Below, one piece after another: positions 59,032 through 64,000 of a stretch of DNA of 64,000 bases. Position numbers and translations under genes: made by a program. The DNA lies in NCBI GenBank assembly GCA_937915785.1, contig CALGGY010000050.1, positions 1 through 64,000 of the forward strand, in the 5' to 3' direction. Origin of the DNA: an uncultured Bacteroidales bacterium (GTDB taxonomy: Bacteria > Bacteroidota > Bacteroidia > Bacteroidales > P3). The notes under the pieces were generated by a model, which made no database searches, was not told the origin of the DNA, and worked only from the letters and a program-made list of their open reading frames with translations. Numbering within the stretch: position 1 is the first letter of the stretch; each line of letters starts with the position of its first letter.

Positions 59032-60669
59032 TTATCGGCGTCCGCCACCGCCACGGCTGTTGCTGCCCGACGAGTGCGAGCCGCCTCCGCGCGATGACGA
59101 TCCGCTGAAGCTGGAGCCGCCACGGCTCGACGAGGAGCTGCTGCGGTACGATGAGCCGGAGCTGCTATGGCTCGATGAACCGCTGTTGCGGTAGCTGCTT
59201 CCCGACGAGGAGCTGCTCGACGGAGAACTCAAACGCGAGGCGCTATTGTTATACGATGATGAAGCACTGCCGCCGCTGTTGTTGCGATAATTGGAGCTGC
59301 GGCTGCTGCTCGATGTGGTGCTTGCGCCGGTTTCGCTGATGCGCGAAGGACGTGTGTACTGGCTGTTGCGCGTACTGGTGGCCTCGCTCGGACGCGAGTA
59401 GCGTGTGGAACCCGACACTGTGGAGTTCGTGCGGGTCGACGAACCGCTGTTGTATCGCGTGTTGCTGTTGTCGGTGTTGGTGGTGCCATAGCTGCTACGG
59501 CTGTTGGTGGAGGGGGGTGTAGTTGTGCTTGAGCCACGGCTGTTGGCATTGGCGGTGCCGTAGTTGTTGCGGCTGCTGGAGCTGGTGGTAGCTGTGCCAC
59601 GGCTGTTGGTGGTAGTGGTGCCGTTGTTGCGTGTAACGGTGCCGTTGTTGCGTGTATTGGTGGTGGTGTAGCGCGAGCTCGATGTGTTGGAAGCTCCACG
59701 GGTGTTCACATCCACTCCATGGCGGCGCGACGATGTGGATGTTGTGGCGTTGCCACGGGTGCTAACCGTTTGTGAGCGCGATGCCGAGAACGAGTTGCTG
59801 CTTGTGCGGGCAAGGTTGGAGCTGTAGCGGGTGGAGTTGTTGCGGGTGGCATTTTCGTATTTTGTACCGAAAGAACGCGAGTTGCTGGTGGGTACCGTTA
59901 CGCGGCTCATGGTGCGGTTTGTGCTTTGTCCGATGTAGCGGGCCGAGCTGTAGTTGCGGTTGCCGTAGTAGAACGAGCCGCGGTCGTAACTGTTGTAGTA
60001 GTGGTGGCTGTTCCATGCCTCATGGCGGTGGTGATAGCCTCCATAGAAGTGGTGTTGGGCGGGGTAGTGGTGAGTATAGTGATGGTGGTGGTGCGGATAC
60101 CAGTAGTGGTAGTACTGTGGACGATACCAGTACCAGTCGTAGTAGGGGTCGTAGCCCCAGCCCCATGCCACGCCGTAGCCGCCGTAGTAGTACGGACGGT
60201 AGTACCATGTTGGATACCACCAGTTGTAGCCTAAATATATGCTCACACCCCAGTGCACCGGGTCGTATGTGTACCAATACATGTTAGTGTAATAGTCGTC
60301 GAAATAGCCTACTCCAACAACAGGTCTGTAGAAACGCCGTATGCGGGCGGTGTAAGCGTAGTCGTAATAGTCGTCGTCGCTATATATCACCGTGGTTGCT
60401 ACTCGTTTGGGAGTGGCGTTTGTTTGTGCAGGAGCCTCGCCCTGCAGATCTACCGACACATATTCTTCGGTGGTAGTATCGGAAACGGCTGCCGCCTGCT
60501 GTTGCACTCCGGTGTAGTTAGAACTATTGTTTTTTTGACTGTTTTTTGAGGGAGAATAGTAAGTTTCATCGTAAACTTGTGCCGTTGCAGTGGTTGCAAA
60601 AGCAAAAAGTATTACGTAAGTTGTGATATTCATAATGCTGGATATCAGTGCTTTTACTTTTTTGTTCAT
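59032..60669 (-). CDS. Low-complexity secreted protein, Tyr/His/Trp-rich then Ser/Thr/Asn/Arg-rich
   Basis: 545 residues. A signal peptide (IMNITTYVILFAFATTATAQ, about 11-31) leads to an ordinary polar stretch (to about 95), then a strongly aromatic block (about 96-235) packed with Tyr, Trp and His, including HHHHHYTHHY. From about 240 to the end the sequence consists of repeated short motifs such as TRNNGT, SSSSR, NSRG and, at the C-terminus, SRGGGS repeats. I do not recognise a family with certainty; similar 'vitelline-like' or RGG-like exported proteins exist in Bacteroidota. No transmembrane barrel or lipobox. Real by signal peptide, promoter and codon consistency. Role unknown: metal binding, adhesion or matrix formation are possibilities. 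Confidence 0.8.
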   Translation of the reverse strand: MNKKVKALISSIMNITTYVILFAFATTATAQVYDETYYSPSKNSQKNNSSNYTGVQQQAAAVSDTTTEEYVSVDLQGEAPAQTNATPKRVATTVIYSDDDYYDYAYTARIRRFYRPVVGVGYFDDYYTNMYWYTYDPVHWGVSIYLGYNWWYPTWYYRPYYYGGYGVAWGWGYDPYYDWYWYRPQYYHYWYPHHHHHYTHHYPAQHHFYGGYHHRHEAWNSHHYYNSYDRGSFYYGNRNYSSARYIGQSTNRTMSRVTVPTSNSRSFGTKYENATRNNSTRYSSNLARTSSNSFSASRSQTVSTRGNATTSTSSRRHGVDVNTRGASNTSSSRYTTTNTRNNGTVTRNNGTTTTNSRGTATTSSSSRNNYGTANANSRGSSTTTPPSTNSRSSYGTTNTDNSNTRYNSGSSTRTNSTVSGSTRYSRPSEATSTRNSQYTRPSRISETGASTTSSSSRSSNYRNNSGGSASSSYNNSASRLSSPSSSSSSGSSYRNSGSSSHSSSGSSYRSSSSSSRGGSSFSGSSSRGGGSHSSGSNSRGGGGRR

Positions 60670-60712
60670 TGTTTATTCCTCCATTTTATTGTATTTACTT
60701 GCATTTTTTTTG

Positions 60713-60720
60713 TAACTTTG
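60713..60720 (+). promoter_or_regulatory. -7 box (TAACTTTG) for proS
   Basis: TAACTTTG matches TAnnTTTG, with ATTG 21 nt upstream as a weak -33 element. The proS ATG is 90 nt downstream. Confidence 0.6.
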
Positions 60721-60738
60721 CAATTACAAAACTTTCGG

Positions 60739-60746
60739 CAAAAATA
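60739..60746 (-). promoter_or_regulatory. -7 box (TATTTTTG) for the low-complexity gene
   Basis: The minus strand reads AAAAAAAATCGTATTTTTGC, the extended box form, 70 nt before ATG 60669. It lies inside the proS leader, so the two promoters cross. Confidence 0.6.
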
Positions 60747-60809
60747 CGATTTTTTTTCGGTTTTTCGGCCAAGTATTTTAACTAATTTGATTATTTAACA
60801 AAGTTTATA

Positions 60810-62285
60810 ATGGCAAAAGATTTCGTAAAACGCTCCGAGAATTATTCGGAATGGTACAATGAACTGGTTACCCGCGCCGATTTGGCCGAGACTTCGGCAG
60901 TGCGCGGATGTATGGTGATAAAACCCTATGGCTACGCTATCTGGGAAAAAATGCACGACGCTTTGGACAAGATGTTCAAAGACACCGGACATGTGAACGC
61001 CTATTTCCCCCTGTTTATACCCAAGTCATTCATGTGCCGCGAGGCCGAGCACGTGGAGGGTTTCGCCAAGGAGTGCGCCGTGGTTACGCACTACCGCCTG
61101 AAAAACGACCCCAACGGAAACGGCGTGGTGGTGGATCCCGATGCCAAACTGGAAGAGGAACTTATTGTACGGCCAACTTCCGAAACCATTATCTGGAACA
61201 CCTACCGCAACTGGATTAAGTCTTACCGCGACTTGCCCATCCTGTGCAACCAGTGGGCCAACGTGGTGCGCTGGGAAATGCGTACCCGCATGTTTCTGCG
61301 CACTGCCGAATTTCTTTGGCAGGAAGGCCACACCGCCCACGCTACCAAGGAGGAGGCTGTGGAAGAGGCCAAGCGTATGCTCGAAGTGTATGCCGATTTT
61401 GCCGAAAACTGGATGGCAATGCCCGTTACCAAAGGCGTGAAATCGCCGAACGAACGTTTTGCAGGAGCATTGGACACCTACTGCATCGAGGCTATGATGC
61501 AGGACGGCAAGGCCCTGCAGGCCGGCACCTCGCATTTTCTCGGACAGAATTTTGCCAAAGCTTTCGACGTTAAGTTCCTCAGCAACGAAAACCAGCTTGA
61601 GTATGTGTGGGCCACCTCGTGGGGCGTTTCCACCCGCCTGATGGGTGCCCTGATTATGACCCACTCCGACGACAACGGTCTTGTGCTGCCGCCAAAGCTG
61701 GCTCCTACTCAGGTGGTTATCATACCAATATACAAAACCACCGACCAGCTGCCTGCCATCTCCGACAAGGCTCTGGAGATAAAACGCAAGCTGGAGGTCA
61801 TGGGCATAACAGTGAAATACGATGATCGCGACTCCTTCAAACCCGGCTGGAAATTCAACGAATACGAGTTCAAAGGTGTGCCAGTGCGCATTGCCATCGG
61901 TCCGCGCGACCTTGAACAGGGTACGGCCGAGGTGTGTCGCCGCGACACTTTGGAGAAAAACGCCTGTCCGCTCGACGGAATAGAAAACCACGTGAAAGAC
62001 CTTCTGGACGACATACAGAAAAACCTTTTCAGCAAGGCTGCCAAATACCGTGCTGAAAACACCCGCAAGGCCGACACGTGGGAGGAGTTCAAAGAAATTC
62101 TCGACACCAAGGGCGGTTTCATCCTCGCCCACTGGGACGGCACCACCGAAACGGAGGAACGTATCAAGGAAGAAACCAAGGCCACCATACGCTGCATCCC
62201 CTTCGACGCTGTAGAAGAGGAGGGCAAGTGCATCTACTCCGGCAAGCCCAGCCACCGCAGGGTGATCTTCGCAAGAGCCTACTGA
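60810..62285 (+). CDS. proS: Prolyl-tRNA synthetase (archaeal/eukaryotic type)
   Basis: 491 residues. Class II aminoacyl-tRNA synthetase: motif 1 around [13 protein letters not shown], motif 2 [25 protein letters not shown] in pieces, motif 3 region [19 protein letters not shown] in pieces, then an anticodon-binding domain ([12 protein letters not shown]) and a C-terminal zinc-binding-like domain ([18 protein letters not shown]). It lacks the editing insertion of the long bacterial ProS, so it is the short type found in many Bacteroidota. Stand-alone gene with its own promoter and terminator. Confidence 0.96.
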   Translation: MAKDFVKRSENYSEWYNELVTRADLAETSAVRGCMVIKPYGYAIWEKMHDALDKMFKDTGHVNAYFPLFIPKSFMCREAEHVEGFAKECAVVTHYRLKNDPNGNGVVVDPDAKLEEELIVRPTSETIIWNTYRNWIKSYRDLPILCNQWANVVRWEMRTRMFLRTAEFLWQEGHTAHATKEEAVEEAKRMLEVYADFAENWMAMPVTKGVKSPNERFAGALDTYCIEAMMQDGKALQAGTSHFLGQNFAKAFDVKFLSNENQLEYVWATSWGVSTRLMGALIMTHSDDNGLVLPPKLAPTQVVIIPIYKTTDQLPAISDKALEIKRKLEVMGITVKYDDRDSFKPGWKFNEYEFKGVPVRIAIGPRDLEQGTAEVCRRDTLEKNACPLDGIENHVKDLLDDIQKNLFSKAAKYRAENTRKADTWEEFKEILDTKGGFILAHWDGTTETEERIKEETKATIRCIPFDAVEEEGKCIYSGKPSHRRVIFARAY

Positions 62286-62291
62286 TTAGTT

Positions 62292-62319
62292 GGGAGTCGG
62301 GAGTCGGGAGTTAGGAGTT
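62292..62319. repeat. Tandem heptamer repeat (GGGAGTC/GGGAGTT) after proS
   Basis: Four 7 nt units (GGGAGTC, GGGAGTC, GGGAGTT, AGGAGTT) beginning 6 nt after the proS stop. Same unit as at 46021-46048. Confidence 0.85.
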
Positions 62320-62398
62320 GGGTGGGAGCCGGACTTTTTCAATTCGGAATTTGCTGATTCTGGCTGCTTTGCAGCGGCAATTAGGAGGTGAATAAAAA

Positions 62399-62427
62399 GG
62401 GACGCATACGGCGCGTCTCTTTTTTTG
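62399..62427 (+). terminator. Terminator downstream of proS
   Basis: A 7 bp stem GGGACGC/GCGTCTC (one G-U pair) at 62399-62405 with 62413-62419, followed by T8. Confidence 0.65.
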
Positions 62428-62547
62428 TTGGACAACAATAATTGTCAAGCTATATTTTCATTCTTGTAATAGTTCAACTACTTAGTTGCCAACTTATTAA
62501 CAAAAAAGTGCTCTTTTTACTGACTATTGGCAACTGCCTTCAGTCAA

Positions 62548-63240
62548 CTATTCACCAAAAACTTCGAAAACAGACCCTTTCGGCACGTCGGCTTCGAACT
62601 GCATGTGCTCCTTGCGCACGGGGTGTTCGAATTCCACACGGCGGGCGTGCAAACTGATGGAGCCATCGGGGTTGGAGCGCGGAAAACCGTATTTCAAGTC
62701 GCCTTTGATGGGGCAGCCCATGTGCGACAGCTGTGCGCGTATCTGGTGGTGGCGGCCAGTTTGTAGGTCCACCTCCAACAAGTAATAGCCGCCGCTGCTC
62801 TGCGCAAGGGTTCGGTAATGCAGAATGGCCTCCTTGGCTTCGGCGGTGCCGGCTTTGACGACATACGATTTGTTCTGTTTTTCGTTGCGAATAAGGTAAT
62901 CGGTGAGGGTGTCGTCGGGTTTGGGTGGGGCGTTTTTCACCACGGCCCAGTAGGTCTTGCGCACCTCGTGGCGTTTTATCTGCTCGTTGAGCCGCGAGAG
63001 GGCTTTGCTTGTCTTGGCAAAAATCACCAGTCCGCTCACGGGACGGTCCAAGCGGTGCACCACGCCGCAAAACACGTTGCCCGGCTTGTTGTACTTGCGT
63101 TTAAGGTATTCTTTTATGAGGTCGGCAAGGCACAGGTCGCCGGTTTTGTCGCCCTGCACTATCTGCGACGGCAGTTTATTGATGATTATCAGATGGTTGT
63201 CCTCGTAAACTATCTGACTTTCGGAGAAAGGTGCGGGCAT
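62548..63240 (-). CDS. RluA-family 23S/tRNA pseudouridine synthase
   Basis: 230 residues. Isomerises uridine to pseudouridine in rRNA or tRNA. The catalytic motif is VVHRLDRPVSGLVIFAKT with the Asp nucleophile, followed by KTYWAVV, LQTGRHHQIRAQLSHMGCPI in pieces and LHARRVEF. There is no S4 domain, so it is the short form; the exact uridine cannot be told. It lies 3 nt after psd and ends the cdsA-psd-rluA run. Confidence 0.94.
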   Translation of the reverse strand: MPAPFSESQIVYEDNHLIIINKLPSQIVQGDKTGDLCLADLIKEYLKRKYNKPGNVFCGVVHRLDRPVSGLVIFAKTSKALSRLNEQIKRHEVRKTYWAVVKNAPPKPDDTLTDYLIRNEKQNKSYVVKAGTAEAKEAILHYRTLAQSSGGYYLLEVDLQTGRHHQIRAQLSHMGCPIKGDLKYGFPRSNPDGSISLHARRVEFEHPVRKEHMQFEADVPKGSVFEVFGE

Positions 63241-63243
63241 GGG

Positions 63244-63903
63244 CTATTTAAGGAAAGCTATTGTGGAAATGCCGTTTTTCACTGCCGACTCGAGGTTTAC
63301 GTTCACTTCGGCTTCGAGTGGGATGAAAAGGTCCACACGCGAACCGAATTTGATGAAGCCCATCTCGTCGTTTTGCTGAACCACGTCGCCTTCTTTGGAG
63401 TAGCACACGATGCGTCGTGCCACGGCTCCGGCTATCTGCCGCATAAAGATGCGTGTGCCGTCGTCCATCTCTATCCCTACCGACGAATGCTCGTTGAGCA
63501 CCGACGATTTGGGGTGCGACGCCACAAAATAGTTGCCCTTGTGGTAATTTACGTACACCACCTTGCCTGCTACGGGGTAGCGGTTTACGTGTACGTTGGC
63601 CGGCGACATGAAGATGGAAATTTGGCGGCACTGCTGTTTCAGGAACTCCTTTTCGAACACCTCTTCGATAACCACCACACGTCCGTCGGCGGGAGCCACA
63701 ATCTGTTTGTCGTCGGTGGTGAAAATGCGTTTGGGAATTCTGAAAAAGCTGGCAAAGAGCAGCGCTGCTATCACCAGCACGGCTATAACTATGTAGTCGA
63801 ACACATTCCACACCTCGATGGTGAAATGCATCAATACGGTGATAAGCACAATGGCTACAAAAATGCCGATAACGAGTTTTCTACCTTCTTTATGCAGATA
63901 CAT
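63244..63903 (-). CDS. psd: Phosphatidylserine decarboxylase (short, archaeal-like type)
   Basis: 219 residues. Forms phosphatidylethanolamine from phosphatidylserine. Two N-terminal membrane helices (about 10-26 and 33-54), then the decarboxylase core: IVAPADGRVV, ISIFMSPANVHVNRYPVAG in pieces, and the self-cleavage motif IKFGSRVD, where the Ser becomes the pyruvoyl group. This is the shorter Psd of Bacteroidota rather than the E. coli type with LGST. It lies between cdsA and the pseudouridine synthase; pssA is not visible in the window. Confidence 0.95.
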   Translation of the reverse strand: MYLHKEGRKLVIGIFVAIVLITVLMHFTIEVWNVFDYIVIAVLVIAALLFASFFRIPKRIFTTDDKQIVAPADGRVVVIEEVFEKEFLKQQCRQISIFMSPANVHVNRYPVAGKVVYVNYHKGNYFVASHPKSSVLNEHSSVGIEMDDGTRIFMRQIAGAVARRIVCYSKEGDVVQQNDEMGFIKFGSRVDLFIPLEAEVNVNLESAVKNGISTIAFLK

Positions 63904-63918
63904 AACCTGTTGATTTTG

Positions 63919-64000
63919 TTAGATAAACAATGTGTATTTCAGTAACAGATAGCCCAATAGGAAGGGTGTGGACATCAGCAGGCTGTCGAAACGGTCGAGC
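63919..64000 (-). CDS. cdsA: Phosphatidate cytidylyltransferase (partial, C-terminal 26 codons)
   Basis: Only the last 26 codons are in the window. They read LDRFDSLLMSTPFLLGYLLL and a short tail, which is the conserved CdsA C-terminal signature (LDRxDSLL). The enzyme makes CDP-diacylglycerol, the precursor for phosphatidylserine, so the cdsA-psd order is a phospholipid operon. The stop lies 15 nt before the psd start. Confidence 0.8.
   Translation of the reverse strand, partial: LDRFDSLLMSTPFLLGYLLLKYTLFI

Overview
The window looks like chromosome from an anaerobic member of the Bacteroidota, most likely the Bacteroidales. The evidence is a repeated promoter signature (TAnnTTTG at many gene starts, sometimes with a TTTG 19-20 nt upstream), the scarcity of Shine-Dalgarno sequences, and a gene set typical of the phylum: GldH lipoprotein, BatA-domain protein, Na+-NQR, archaeal/eukaryotic-type ProS, PgpH-type HD phosphodiesterase, a fused NfnA-NfnB-like oxidoreductase, and a four-subunit [FeFe] hydrogenase of the HndABCD kind. 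I cannot name a genus. I saw no tRNA, rRNA, CRISPR array or prophage.

Layout. 1-1300: end-truncated M16 peptidase (-). 1681-9049: six genes (+) of a probable envelope or cytoskeletal system (YdjI-type SPFH protein with four zinc ribbons, four-helix membrane protein, large coiled-coil membrane protein with an acidic tail, two tandem paralogues, bactofilin-like protein), ending at a strong terminator. This is the best candidate for an undescribed system. 9214-14622: GlsB-like membrane protein, 2-hydroxyacid dehydrogenase, DUF3109 protein, short-chain dehydrogenase, 5-formyl-THF cyclo-ligase, flavodoxin lipoprotein, and a lipoprotein hydrolase broken by a stop codon and a frameshift. 14806-17265 (-): metK-aat-folK, overlapping, behind a leader of about 160 nt. 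17739-21579 (-): lolA-like, plsC-like, HAD and GH3 genes in one operon. 21733-27371 (-): GroES-like, PgpH-like, NfnAB-like fusion, thyA. 27387-27602: hairpin repeats. 27689-32199 (-): split 5'-nucleotidase, Sua5/YciO protein, BatA/VWA protein.

32322-43513 is an accessory island: a YgjP-type metallopeptidase, HsdR, HsdM, three YhcG/DUF1016-type genes (the first truncated), HsdS, and a small membrane protein on the other strand. It is bracketed by a 62-63 bp direct repeat that carries the nqrA promoter and first codons. The restriction genes therefore appear to have inserted with a long target duplication and to be expressed from a copy of the nqrA promoter. The YhcG genes sit in cassettes with identical ends and diverged interiors.

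43503-46874: nqrABC, without nqrDEF next to it. 46883-51303: L,D-transpeptidase (-), asd, gldH, uvrC. 51863-56391: the hydrogenase operon. It lies between inverted IS-like ends and next to a small inverted scar in which the 5' end of asd is fused to the 3' end of uvrC. 57487-60669 (-): FadL/OmpP1-type porin and a very low-complexity Tyr/His then Ser/Thr/Asn/Arg-rich secreted protein. 60810-62285: proS. 62548-64000 (-): cdsA (partial), psd, and an RluA-type pseudouridine synthase.

The redox genes fit a fermenting anaerobe: the hydrogenase disposes of electrons from NADH and ferredoxin, the Nfn-like fusion balances NAD(H), NADP(H) and ferredoxin, and Na+-NQR couples NADH oxidation to sodium export. 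All assignments were made by reading the sequence and translations; no database search was run.
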